64,000 nt of DNA, taken from contig NZ_CP054698.1 in NCBI RefSeq assembly GCF_014023275.1, positions 6,037,001 to 6,101,000 of the forward strand, in the 5' to 3' direction. The position numbers were made by a program, and so were the translations under genes. The notes beneath the pieces were generated by a model. It did not search any database. It was given only the letters and a program-made list of their open reading frames with translations, and was not told the origin of the DNA. Positions 25,158 to 33,363 of the stretch are shown here, one piece after another; position 1 is the stretch's first letter, and every line of letters begins with the position of its first letter. The DNA comes from Nostoc edaphicum CCNP1411 (lineage in GTDB: Bacteria; Cyanobacteriota; Cyanobacteriia; Cyanobacteriales; Nostocaceae).

Positions 25158-25631
25158 ATGGCTTTTGATTATTCTTTAGACTTTAAAACTATTGATTTTC
25201 GCCAACATCCTGAACTCTATCGTGTTGGGAAGGGTGAACAGGGTGTACTTTTGGTTGAACCATACAAATCAGAAATCCTTCCTTACTGGCGATTCAAAAC
25301 TCCTGAGATTGCTAGAGAGTCTAGTGAAAAAATCTATGAGATGTTTCTTGATTATTTAGAGAAAGATGATTTTGTCGGCGCAGATATGGCAAGGAAGTTT
25401 ATCCAAATGGGGTATACTCGCTCTCGCCGTTATGCTAATCATAAAAGCGGCAGGAAGTATAAACAAAATTCCGAAGATTCAGGTTCCAAAAAAGAGATTC
25501 TTCCTTACGAAGTAGACCAAGTTAAAGCGGAATCAGCAGCAATATTTAAAGCCAAGTGGGTAGAAGCAAAGACAAATGAGAAATATCGAGAGCTTTTAGC
25601 CAAGCATAAGCAGATGTATGAAGTAGATTAA
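25158..25631 (+). CDS. DUF4385 family protein
   Basis: A 157-residue soluble protein that begins 'MAFDYSLDFKTIDFRQHPELYRVGKGEQGVL', the pattern I associate with DUF4385. Mid-protein it shows 'SEILPYWRFKTPEIA' and a basic patch 'GYTRSRRYANHKSGRKY'. The family is found across bacteria and some phages, often stress- or DNA-related by context, but its activity is unknown. The gene is complete, monocistronic and starts at an ATG. It lies in the middle of toxin-antitoxin debris. Confidence 0.75.
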   Translation: MAFDYSLDFKTIDFRQHPELYRVGKGEQGVLLVEPYKSEILPYWRFKTPEIARESSEKIYEMFLDYLEKDDFVGADMARKFIQMGYTRSRRYANHKSGRKYKQNSEDSGSKKEILPYEVDQVKAESAAIFKAKWVEAKTNEKYRELLAKHKQMYEVD

Positions 25632-25647
25632 TAACTTCGTAGGTGCG

Positions 25648-25983
25648 TTAGGAACGTAAAGCACCTTCTAAGATGTTTTCACTGCGGTCGCTAACATACT
25701 CTACCAAACAGCCGATGAGTCTTTTATACTCGTGAACGAGGCTTTGATACTCGCCGACGAGTCTTTTATACTCGCGAATGAGTCTTTTATACTCGTGAAT
25801 GAGTCTTTGATGCTCGTGAACGAGTCTTTTATACTCGCTGACGAGTCTTTTATACTCGTGAATGAGTCTTTGATGCTCGTGAACGAGTCTTTTATACTCG
25901 TGAATGAGTCTAGAAGACTGATTGCAGAAACTTTTTATATTGCCACCAATTAATTTAAGATTAGCGCGATCGCATTTCCCCAC
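25648..25983 (-). CDS. Heptad-repeat ORF of doubtful coding status
   Basis: A 111-codon frame from a GTG, made mostly of nearly identical seven-residue units (HEYKRLV, HEHQRLI, SEYKRLV) that would form a regular coiled coil with Leu/Val/Ile at one position. The DNA behind it is a 21-base tandem repeat, and the opposite strand is also open over 73 codons, so openness alone proves little. The region before the repeat (about 25920-25990) is a diverged copy of the leader of the antitoxin gene at 26411-26683, with the ATG replaced by CTG. It may be an antitoxin gene overwritten by repeat expansion. Translation is possible but unproven. Confidence 0.35.
   Translation of the reverse strand: MGKCDRANLKLIGGNIKSFCNQSSRLIHEYKRLVHEHQRLIHEYKRLVSEYKRLVHEHQRLIHEYKRLIREYKRLVGEYQSLVHEYKRLIGCLVEYVSDRSENILEGALRS
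25717..25910. repeat. 21-bp tandem repeat, about nine units
   Basis: Units of the form GAGTCTTTTATACTCGTGAAC are repeated about nine times with small changes (TTATAC or TGATGC, GTGAA or GCTGA). The period is a multiple of three, so it keeps reading frames open on both strands. GAGT and ACTC within each unit form a small internal hairpin. It is not a CRISPR array because there are no unique spacers. Confidence 0.85.
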
Positions 25984-26011
25984 TCAGCAATCCAACAATA
26001 ATCATAGTTGT

Positions 26012-26414
26012 TTACCGCCATACCTGAGCCAGCATCAGATCAAAATGAAAGTCATACGTCCACACTGGTAGCTTCATTTCTTCTGACAAAATGGCAGTGA
26101 CAGCATCGCAGACGGTAATCCGTTGATCTGGAAAACTTGCAGCTTTTTTAACTGCTGCCATATATTGTTCCTGTGAAGGATTGACGAAATGAACTGCTCC
26201 TATACATTGTCTAGCAAAGCTAATCGCTTGTTCAGTTCCGAGACGATATAGCAAAAGATTATATGTTTTCAGGTAAACAGGAAAGGGAACTAACTAGGAT
26301 TATTAAATTTTCTGTATTTATACGTTGTAGTTCGGCTTGCGATCGCTCATGATATTGGTCGTCTATATCTACAGCAGCATATAAAGGCCCAGTGTCAGCA
26401 ATTACGGCTCTCAA
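26012..26414 (-). pseudogene. PIN-domain toxin (VapC-like) gene with a frameshift
   Basis: The gene starts at a TTG that overlaps the antitoxin stop (TTGA) and reads 'LRAVIADTGPLYAAVDIDDQYHERSQAELQ', with the first PIN catalytic Asp in 'ADTGPLYA'. It then runs into TAA at 26259-26261. One frame over, the protein continues 'YNLLLYRLGTEQAISFARQC...ITVCDAVTAILSEEMKLPVWTYDFHFDLM', which contains the later PIN acidic residues. The break falls between about 26255 and 26275. Apart from it the domain looks complete. PIN toxins are ribonucleases that cleave RNA. A sequencing error would also explain the break. Confidence 0.65.
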
Positions 26415-26683
26415 GGTGTGTTTGGTGGCAATGACTGCAAAAACGTTTGTTCAGCTAGAATTTTATCGTGATTTACTGACGTATCTTTAAATCCGCTTCC
26501 CTTAGGTGCAGGAGTAAGGCGTAAAGCTTGCTTTTGTGGAGGTAAATAACCACGTTGGCTGAGGAATTCTTCGAGGGCATTTTCTACGATAGCGTTAGCA
26601 GGTAAGGAAACTTCTTGATCGCCGATGTAAGCACTTAGAGCATTAGCGATCGCATCTGGCAGTGTGATATTGAGAGATTGCAT
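26411..26683 (-). CDS. Antitoxin of a PIN-domain toxin pair
   Basis: A 90-residue small protein whose first 45 residues resemble a ribbon-helix-helix DNA-binding unit ('SLNITLPDAIANALSAYIG', then a second helix 'NAIVENALEEFLSQRGY'). The tail is basic and proline-containing and would wrap the toxin. Its stop overlaps the start of the PIN toxin frame by four bases, the classic antitoxin-toxin coupling. The ATG at 26683 lies after an AATATAACC promoter-like stretch. The toxin partner is frameshifted, so the antitoxin may be an orphan. Confidence 0.6.
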   Translation of the reverse strand: MQSLNITLPDAIANALSAYIGDQEVSLPANAIVENALEEFLSQRGYLPPQKQALRLTPAPKGSGFKDTSVNHDKILAEQTFLQSLPPNTP

Positions 26684-26848
26684 AAGCTGGTTATATTGTC
26701 GTCAATTAATTTAAGAGTAACGCGATCGCCGTTCGCAGAGCGTTCCGCAGGAAAGGCGGGCGCTCTGCGCCATCGCATCCCCTCTTCACCAAGCCAACCA
26801 ATCATCATCCTGTGCAACAATAGCTGTAGCTTAGTCGGAGTACAAACT

Positions 26849-27067
26849 ATGGACTGGCAACAGTACATTCATTCAGACCCCAAAATTCTGCTGGGTAAGC
26901 CGACTGTCAAAGGAACTCGTTTATCTGTAGAGTTCTTATTGAGTTTGTTTGCAGCAGGATGGACAGAACAACAAGTGGTAAAAAATTATCCTACTCTAAC
27001 TCCAGAAGCATTAAGGGCAGTATTTGCTTTTACAGCAGAGTGTATGCGTGAAGAATCTTTTCTATAA
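26849..27067 (+). CDS. DUF433 antitoxin-type protein
   Basis: A 72-residue protein with the DUF433 pattern: 'IHSDPKILLGKPTVKGTRLSVEFLLSLFAAGWTEQQVVKNYPTLTPEALRAVFAF'. The winged-helix-like DUF433 domain is usually the DNA-binding antitoxin of a DUF5615 PIN-like toxin. No DUF5615 gene follows; the next genes form a separate VapBC pair 70 bases away. The reading frame extends upstream to 26678, but the ATG at 26849 gives the family-standard N-terminus (MDWQQYI). Confidence 0.85.
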   Translation: MDWQQYIHSDPKILLGKPTVKGTRLSVEFLLSLFAAGWTEQQVVKNYPTLTPEALRAVFAFTAECMREESFL

Positions 27068-27136
27068 GTATGCAATAAGCTTAAAAAAATTATTCAGATT
27101 GCATAAATTGTATTTTACACAACCGAGGACAAAGCG

Positions 27137-27367
27137 ATGACCATTATCACAATAGATGATGAACTAATTAATGAAATTATCGCAGTCAGTCACTATAAAA
27201 ATCCACAGGAAGCAGTCATTAAAATATTATTCAATTACTTGCAGCAACAAAAAAAAGAACTGCCTTTATTTGAGCGACTACGTTTTATAGACGACGAATC
27301 TGCTGAAGATGATATCGCCTCGTTGTTTGAACGTGATAGAGACACAGGTAGGAATTTTGAACTATGA
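27137..27367 (+). CDS. vapB: VapB-type antitoxin
   Basis: A 76-residue protein with an N-terminal beta-strand and two helices ('MTIITIDDELINEIIAVSHYKNPQEAVIKILFNYLQ') in the style of VapB/DUF2191 antitoxins. An acidic tail (DDESAEDDIASLFERDRD) follows that would neutralise the toxin. It overlaps the downstream PIN toxin by four bases (ATGA). The pair is likely autoregulated through binding of the VapBC complex to its promoter, by analogy with the family. Confidence 0.75.
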   Translation: MTIITIDDELINEIIAVSHYKNPQEAVIKILFNYLQQQKKELPLFERLRFIDDESAEDDIASLFERDRDTGRNFEL

Positions 27368-27792
27368 CTTATCTAATAGACACCTGTGTAATGTCTGAGT
27401 TTGTTAAAAAAGCTCCCAGCCCCCAAGTTAGTCAATGGTTAAATCAGCAACCGATTGAACAATTATTTTTAAGTAGTATTACTATCGCTGAAATAAAAAA
27501 AGGGATTTATAAGATCCAAGACTCACAACCTGAACGATATCAAAAACTAAAAATATGGCTGCAAAGAGTAGAAATTGAATTTAATTCTCATATTTTACCG
27601 CTAACCGATGATATTTTAGATAATTGGGCAAAATTTTCTGCAAATGCCGAATTGAAAGGTAAAAAATTAGCTGTAATGGATAGTCTAATTGCCGCAACAG
27701 CACATCATCATAAATTAACTTTAGTTACCCGTAATGTTGATGATTTTAAACTGACACCAGTTAAAATTATGAATCCTTACAGTCTTGTGTAA
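27364..27792 (+). CDS. vapC: VapC PIN-domain toxin
   Basis: A 142-residue ribonuclease toxin. Conserved PIN acidic residues are visible: Asp6 in 'YLIDTCVMSEF', Glu in 'ITIAEIKKGI', and the pair in 'LAVMDSLIAATA' and 'LVTRNVDDF'. It carries 'TRNVDDF', a standard VapC C-terminal motif. In contrast to the PIN gene at 26012-26414, this one is intact. It overlaps its antitoxin and is transcribed on the plus strand toward the convergent CHAT-STAND gene. Confidence 0.88.
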   Translation: MTYLIDTCVMSEFVKKAPSPQVSQWLNQQPIEQLFLSSITIAEIKKGIYKIQDSQPERYQKLKIWLQRVEIEFNSHILPLTDDILDNWAKFSANAELKGKKLAVMDSLIAATAHHHKLTLVTRNVDDFKLTPVKIMNPYSLV

Positions 27793-27838
27793 ATTATGAC
27801 CACCCAACCCGGTATTGAGCCGAGATATTCGCACTCCC

Positions 27839-30800
27839 TCATCCCCCCACAACCTGACTAGGGTCAAACAACCACCCATCGCCGACTATCTCCTCTAGAC
27901 GCTGATTGAGTCGCGGGAGGAAATATTCTGGATCATTTAGCCGTTGCTGAACAAACCAATTATCAAATGCTTCCTGTGTTTCAATCTCTTGGGCATTTGC
28001 CGCACCTAATATAATGTTGAAACTATGCTCTTGAAGTTCCTCTAACTGCGGATGACCTTCACCTCGAAGTTTGCAAAAGAACATAGTCGTTGCTCCTAAC
28101 ACAGCTTCTAGTTCATCGCCTTGAGGCACTCTATTATATAAAGCACGAATTAACTCAATGGCATCTCCTAAAGGTGCTTGAATTCTCAGTGTCAGCCAGA
28201 TTGCTTGAGCTAGGTAAACCAAACCGTTACTTTCATCAGTTAAGCCTAAGCTAGTTAAAACTGTCACTAAATCAACATAAGCACAAACCTGTGTAAGTGC
28301 CAAAGCAGCTTGCAAATTCAGTTCTAATTCCCTAACTTTATCCCCGGTTTCACCTGTCCAATAAGCTATGTTTGCCAGGGTCAGGGCTTTACCTTTGACA
28401 TCGCCAATCTGCTCAGATATTTCTAAGTCTTGCTCCCAGAGTGCGATCGCTTTTGGGATGTCCCCTTGTTGGGCGATTACCTGTGCCATGTTGTTGAGGG
28501 TAGCGGCTTTACCTTTGACATCGCCAATCTGCTCAGATATTTCCAAGGATTGCTCCCAGAGTGCGATCGCTTTTGGGATGTCCCCTTGTTGTTTGAATAC
28601 CTGTGCCATGTTGTTGAGGGTAGTGGCTTTACCTTTGACATCGCCAATCTGCTCCTTTATTTCCAAGGATTGCTCCCAGAGTGCGATCGCTTTTGGGATG
28701 TCCCCTTGTTGGGCGAATACCTGTGCCATGTTGTTGAGGGTAGCGGCTTTACCTTTGACATCGCCAATCTGCTCAGATATTTCCAAGGATTGCTCCCAGA
28801 GTGCGATCGCTTTTGGGATGTCCCCTTGTTGTTTGAATACCTGTGCCATGTTGTTGAGGGTAGTGGCTTTACCTTTGACATCGCCAATCTGCTCCTTTAT
28901 TTCCAAGGATTGCTCCCAGAGTGCGATCGCTTTTGGGATGTCCCCTTGTTGGGCGAATACCTGTGCCATGTTGTTGAGGGTAGCGGCTTTACCTTTGACA
29001 TCGCCAATCTGCTCAGATATTTCCAAGGATTGCTCCCAGAGTGCGATCGCTTTTGGGATGTCCCCTTGTTGGGCGATTACCTGTGCCATGTTGTTGAGGG
29101 TAGCGGCTTTACCTTTGACATCGCCAATCTGCTCAGATATTTCCAAGGATTGCTCCCAGAGTGCGATCGCTTTTGGGATGTCCCCTTGTTGAGCGAATAC
29201 CTGTGCCATGTTGTTGAGGGTAGCGGCTTTTTCTTGCAATTCCTCTTCAGGGCAAAGGTCTAAAGCTTGCTGATAATGGGCAGCAGCCTCTTGTACAAAA
29301 CCCAAAAATCTTTCAGCATTGGCAATGGTTCCCAAGATGCGGTAATCCTGAAAAACTGCTAGAACTTGCTTACATAACTCCAAAGCTTCCACAAAGCGGG
29401 AATTGTTCACCCAACTGCTTGCAATCCTATCTCCAATACTGACAGCAATCTCCTGCTCTTTTGCCAGCAATCCCAAACGTACAATTTCCAGTGCTTCTGC
29501 TTCCGTGGGGTTGTCATTCTCCTCCCACCAAACGTTATGGATTTTCCTCACCGCTTGCTGTCGCGTTGTTTGCCATTCTTCCTGAATCAACACTTTTTCT
29601 AGCAACGATTCTAAAATTGTCGTCACTCGATAATTAGCTGGCTGGGTGGGGTGAGTGGTAGCAGACTCAACTAAGCTGAGGCTGACAAGCTTTTGCAGAG
29701 AAGCAAGAGAGGGGGAGATGGCGTTAATGATTTCAACAGTAACGGGCAAGTGAAAGACACTCAAGCGTGCGATAAACTTTCGTTCTTCCAATTCCAAGGC
29801 ATCGAGCAGAGTTTGTGCCAAGATATCTTCGCGGAATTTCTGCTCAGTCGCCTCCAGCCGATTCAGTAATTCATCCGCCGCTATTCCTGGTTGCTGAATC
29901 ACCTCTAACAGCCACTTCAGCAAGCGGGGATTACCATCAGCAATGTGAATAATTCGCTGAGTTCTTAACTGCTGCCTAACTTCTTTATCTAAAGGAAAGC
30001 AAATTTTATCAATATCACTACTGCTCATCCCTGCCAAAGATTCCAAGTGCAGGCGGTGGGGTGGCAAGATGTCTTCTTTCAAATAGCGACAGCTGACAAT
30101 CAGCCGACTTTCTGCCCCGTTCTCCTCCAATGCCGCACAAATCGCCCCTAAAATTTCGTAAGCCTCTGCCGTCATCCGCAGTGAACCATTTTTAACGCTA
30201 GTATCGGGAATATTTTGCTCAAAGTCATCCAGCACCAGCAACAGGGGTTGACTATGTTCTTTTTCTATTGCTTCAAAAAAGTTTTGCAACCGTCCTTTAA
30301 GAGACACCTTTGGTTCGTTCAGCAGTTGGGGAACATCTGCAAACCTCTCAAACTTATTAGAAAGCTTAGTCAGCAAACCTATCTCATCCAAAGGCCCAAT
30401 CAACACAACTCGCGCAAAGTTAGAACGCTGCATCTGCACCCGCGTACATAACCGCGCCGCCAGAGTACTTTTGCCCAGCCCCCCCATCCCGGCAATAAAC
30501 ACCCCGATTTGGTCGCTGGTTTCTTGCAAAGCCTTGAGACATCGTTGCAAAGGTCGTCTGCGTCCGACAAATTCAAACTGACTGGCAACTTTAACTTGAT
30601 TATTCTCATCCAAAAATTCTTGCTCTGACGGTGTAAACTTCAGCTTTTCACGATTTCTTGTTCTCAGAGGTGTTACCAGTTCTGCAATGGGGCGCGTATC
30701 CCGATACATCCGCAACAGATGCCAGTCGGTGCATTCTTTGTCAATCATCTCCTGCTGCGCCGCTTTGACTGCTGCTTCCACACTTGCCCCCGTCGCCAAA

Positions 30801-31780
30801 GCTTGATAAAGTGCCTGTGCTGCTACAATACCCGTGCGGTCAAACACCGGACGCGCCCAGCCTAAAACTATACCTGCCCCTGCTTTCACCAATGCCTGCG
30901 CCATCGAGGGTACTGTCCCCTTGTTAGCTACCTGTCCCGTATGACAACCAGAGAGAAAAGTTACACGCGGCCAGCGATCGCGAAAGGCTTTAGCTAAATC
31001 ATTGACGGTAGTAAGTTGCATATTCCCCACCTCATCTTCAGTGATGAAGCAGGGGGTATTGTCTGCCAGCGTTATACCTGTTGACAGCAAAGAGCCGTAA
31101 TCTTTTTTGGTATAAATTATCCCGTGTCCTGTGAGGTGAAAGACATCAAAGTAGTTTTCTTCGTAGGATTTCACTAAATTGGCTAACTCTGCAACCGAGC
31201 CGCTTTCCTCGACAATCAACGCCAAAGGCTGATCTTTAGTTGCTTGCAAAATGTTTGCTTCTTCCTGCTCAAACCCTAGTGGTGGAACTCTGGGATCTTC
31301 AGGAGAAGTCGCCATAAACAGCAACCGCAAAGGGCGATTTTGCACGCCAATTATTTGAGTTTGACGCTGCTGCACAGAACGCACTGGTAAAACGGAAAGA
31401 TTCTGGCGTTCTATTAAAAACCCTGCACCATCATGTAGCAATTCCCAAGGCAGATGCGCCAATCCCAACGCTACCCGTTCTGTTTCCGGGTTCAATCCCT
31501 GGGCTTCGCTGGTTTTAATCAAATCTAGAAGAATCGTTTGCTCATCTGCTTCATCCAGCGCCCTTCTCAGCCATCCTTCTTTACCATCCAGCCATTGATA
31601 AAGTTGCCGTCCCAACTGGGTGAGATAGGGTAAATGATCTCTTTGTTGAGCATAGTAATTTTGCTCACACAAATCAATCAGCGCTGCCAACTCCGTTTTA
31701 TCCAGGCGACGTGAGCCATAATCACAGCGCAGTTCAAAAGTTTGCTGTTGACTGAGGGCGAAGGTGAAGTTTAGGGGCAT
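27839..31780 (-). CDS. CHAT protease-STAND NTPase-TPR repeat protein
   Basis: A 1313-residue multidomain protein. The N-terminal CHAT caspase-like peptidase has the catalytic dyad His219 ('FHLTGHG') and Cys279 ('FLSGCHTG'). A NB-ARC/NACHT-type STAND ATPase follows with P-loop GMGGLGKST (431-439) and Walker B 'LLLVLDDF' (513-520). After a helical region come about seven or eight 40-residue TPR units ('GDVKGKAATLNNMAQVFAQQ' and 'GDIPKAIALWEQSLEISEQI'), then a non-repetitive helical C-terminus. In known CHAT/STAND proteins the repeats sense a trigger, the ATPase oligomerises and the peptidase is activated, often in conflict or programmed-death settings. It is monocistronic in this window, and a cleavage target is not evident nearby. 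Confidence 0.9.
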   Translation of the reverse strand: MPLNFTFALSQQQTFELRCDYGSRRLDKTELAALIDLCEQNYYAQQRDHLPYLTQLGRQLYQWLDGKEGWLRRALDEADEQTILLDLIKTSEAQGLNPETERVALGLAHLPWELLHDGAGFLIERQNLSVLPVRSVQQRQTQIIGVQNRPLRLLFMATSPEDPRVPPLGFEQEEANILQATKDQPLALIVEESGSVAELANLVKSYEENYFDVFHLTGHGIIYTKKDYGSLLSTGITLADNTPCFITEDEVGNMQLTTVNDLAKAFRDRWPRVTFLSGCHTGQVANKGTVPSMAQALVKAGAGIVLGWARPVFDRTGIVAAQALYQALATGASVEAAVKAAQQEMIDKECTDWHLLRMYRDTRPIAELVTPLRTRNREKLKFTPSEQEFLDENNQVKVASQFEFVGRRRPLQRCLKALQETSDQIGVFIAGMGGLGKSTLAARLCTRVQMQRSNFARVVLIGPLDEIGLLTKLSNKFERFADVPQLLNEPKVSLKGRLQNFFEAIEKEHSQPLLLVLDDFEQNIPDTSVKNGSLRMTAEAYEILGAICAALEENGAESRLIVSCRYLKEDILPPHRLHLESLAGMSSSDIDKICFPLDKEVRQQLRTQRIIHIADGNPRLLKWLLEVIQQPGIAADELLNRLEATEQKFREDILAQTLLDALELEERKFIARLSVFHLPVTVEIINAISPSLASLQKLVSLSLVESATTHPTQPANYRVTTILESLLEKVLIQEEWQTTRQQAVRKIHNVWWEENDNPTEAEALEIVRLGLLAKEQEIAVSIGDRIASSWVNNSRFVEALELCKQVLAVFQDYRILGTIANAERFLGFVQEAAAHYQQALDLCPEEELQEKAATLNNMAQVFAQQGDIPKAIALWEQSLEISEQIGDVKGKAATLNNMAQVIAQQGDIPKAIALWEQSLEISEQIGDVKGKAATLNNMAQVFAQQGDIPKAIALWEQSLEIKEQIGDVKGKATTLNNMAQVFKQQGDIPKAIALWEQSLEISEQIGDVKGKAATLNNMAQVFAQQGDIPKAIALWEQSLEIKEQIGDVKGKATTLNNMAQVFKQQGDIPKAIALWEQSLEISEQIGDVKGKAATLNNMAQVIAQQGDIPKAIALWEQDLEISEQIGDVKGKALTLANIAYWTGETGDKVRELELNLQAALALTQVCAYVDLVTVLTSLGLTDESNGLVYLAQAIWLTLRIQAPLGDAIELIRALYNRVPQGDELEAVLGATTMFFCKLRGEGHPQLEELQEHSFNIILGAANAQEIETQEAFDNWFVQQRLNDPEYFLPRLNQRLEEIVGDGWLFDPSQVVGG
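28381..29220 (-). repeat. Seven tandem 120-bp units encoding TPRs
   Basis: Seven consecutive 120-base units with very few differences, each containing a HIP1 site (GCGATCGC). Units 2-3 (28501-28740) and 4-5 (28741-28980) form two 240-base blocks that appear identical base for base, including the shared variants 'GTTTGAATAC' and 'CTCCTTTAT'. This points to a very recent duplication or gene conversion. Both strands are open over the array because the period is divisible by three. Confidence 0.95.
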
Positions 31781-31838
31781 GGCTGACAGCAGTAGTTTCC
31801 ACAGTAACCTTCACCGTATTATCACCTTTTTCCTGAAA

Positions 31839-32858
31839 TTATCGCCGATATTCGTCGCCGCAATCGCCGATAAGCTGGTACAAATCGCGTGATTGGCGAG
31901 ATACTGCATTGATGCGATCGCGATCGTCTGTATCTAAACTAAAACTAAATACTTTGGCGTTATCTTCTATATGTTCAGAGACACCAAGTCTTGCACCAAC
32001 TATCACACCGCCCACCGTTGGCTGATCTAAAATGTAACGCACTGCAACGTTGGAAATGCTTACGCCATGTTTATTAGCAATTTCCTTGAGGATAGCTAGC
32101 AACTCTTGAAATAATTGCCAACCACCCCAAGCATCGATCATATTTTTATATTTTTTCAAACTAGCAGTGGAAAGATCAAATCCTCGCGGTTCCGGTTTCC
32201 CCAAATAGTTTTCTGATAACAAACCGCCGCACACTGTACCGTAAGTAAAAAGCTTTATGTCATGCTGCTGACAAAACTCCACCATATTAACTTCAGGACG
32301 GCGGTCAACTAGAGAAAATTGCACTTGGTTAGAAACAATTTTGATACCTGCTTCGGTAATAATCTTCAAGTTTTCCGTGTCAAAATTAGTTAAACCTAGA
32401 TGCTTAATTTTACCTTCAGTCTGAAGTTCCGCCATATATTTAAGGGCATCTAGATAATTTTTATCCTGATATTCCCACCAGTGAAATTGCATCAAATCTA
32501 ACGATTCCACATTCATCCTTCTCAGGGAAATATCAATATTTTCCTCAACCAGTTTTTTCGTCATTTTGCCTGGACGAGGTACCCATTTCGTAAAGGCTTG
32601 CACCTGAGATAAAGCATCTTTACCACGAGTATCAATTAGTTGGCAGCGAAACTCACCAATAAAGTCTTCTGCGGGGCCATAATGGTCTGCTAAATCCCAA
32701 GTGGTAAAGCCTGCATCTAAGTATTTGAACATAGTCTCAATGGCGGCATTGGGATTGATCCGTCCGTGTGCGCCGGAGACTTGCCACATCCCATTTAATA
32801 TGCGGCAGATGTTCAAATCAGGAGTAAATTGGAGACGGCTAGCTGCGGGTAAGTTCAT
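31839..32858 (-). CDS. Aldo/keto reductase family oxidoreductase
   Basis: A (beta/alpha)8 NADPH-dependent oxidoreductase of 339 residues. Visible family parts are 'TTWDLADHYGPAEDFIGEF' with the catalytic Asp and Tyr, 'SLDLMQFHWWEYQ' where the catalytic His follows the DLMQ/DL.. strand, 'IKHLGLTNFDTENL', 'IVSNQVQFSLVDR' and 'GVIVGAR'. I start at the ATG at 32858, which gives MNLPAASRLQF. The frame also runs to a TTG at 32891. The substrate is not predictable. It lies 80 bases downstream of nothing related; cytochrome c6 is upstream in reverse order as a separate unit. Confidence 0.85.
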   Translation of the reverse strand: MNLPAASRLQFTPDLNICRILNGMWQVSGAHGRINPNAAIETMFKYLDAGFTTWDLADHYGPAEDFIGEFRCQLIDTRGKDALSQVQAFTKWVPRPGKMTKKLVEENIDISLRRMNVESLDLMQFHWWEYQDKNYLDALKYMAELQTEGKIKHLGLTNFDTENLKIITEAGIKIVSNQVQFSLVDRRPEVNMVEFCQQHDIKLFTYGTVCGGLLSENYLGKPEPRGFDLSTASLKKYKNMIDAWGGWQLFQELLAILKEIANKHGVSISNVAVRYILDQPTVGGVIVGARLGVSEHIEDNAKVFSFSLDTDDRDRINAVSRQSRDLYQLIGDCGDEYRR

Positions 32859-32971
32859 TTTCAATTTATGAGTGAAAAGTAGGAATGGCAAGACTTAAGA
32901 ATTACTAATAGATAAATCATAACTGATAATTCATAATTCCTAACAGACGCCATCAATCGTGTATCTACTTT

Positions 32972-33307
32972 TTAACGCCAGCCTTTTTCAGCTTGTTCGA
33001 GAACATAAGCAGCAACGTCTTGAATTTGCTGTTCAGTGAGTAGCTCTTTGTAAGCTGACATATTATTTTTACCATTGGTTACTATGGATGTAACAGCCTC
33101 GATTGAATCCATACCATACTTTTTTAGGGCTTGCTTTTTGAGATTTTTACCTCGCCGAATTATGTTGCTACCGTTAATATGACAACCAGCACAATGAACA
33201 CTAAATATTTGTTCACCATTAACTGTATCTGCTGCACTAGCAGGCAAAGTAAAAGTAATGATTAATAACAAAATTGTTACTAATACTAATCTGAGTAACT
33301 TTTTCAA
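32972..33307 (-). CDS. petJ: Cytochrome c6-type c-type cytochrome
   Basis: A 111-residue secreted mono-heme cytochrome. The first about 26 residues are a Sec signal ending in ASA. The heme site is CAGCH (39-43) and the likely axial methionine is Met83 in 'NNMSAYKELL', as in cytochrome c6, followed by a final helix 'QIQDVAAYVLEQAEKGW' typical of PetJ. It acts in the thylakoid lumen, carrying electrons from cytochrome b6f to photosystem I or terminal oxidase. Nostoc-type genomes hold several paralogues; the long insert 'RRGKNLKKQALKKYG' leaves open which subclass this is. Confidence 0.85.
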   Translation of the reverse strand: MKKLLRLVLVTILLLIITFTLPASAADTVNGEQIFSVHCAGCHINGSNIIRRGKNLKKQALKKYGMDSIEAVTSIVTNGKNNMSAYKELLTEQQIQDVAAYVLEQAEKGWR

Positions 33308-33363
33308 TTAATTTCTCCCGATTTGGACATACTGGTTGCAAGTATTAAGTGTAAGAACCAATA

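Noticed and set aside
25717..25910. Possible CRISPR array
   Set aside because: Units are contiguous 21-base repeats with no unique spacers and no cas genes nearby.
25732..25953. Plus-strand 73-codon frame over the 21-base repeats
   Set aside because: It arises from the same three-divisible repeat and has no ribosome-binding site or family resemblance. I keep only the minus frame, with low confidence.
28368..29263. Two long plus-strand reading frames over the TPR array
   Set aside because: They exist only because the 120-base repeat has a period divisible by three; the minus strand encodes a recognisable TPR protein with flanking domains.
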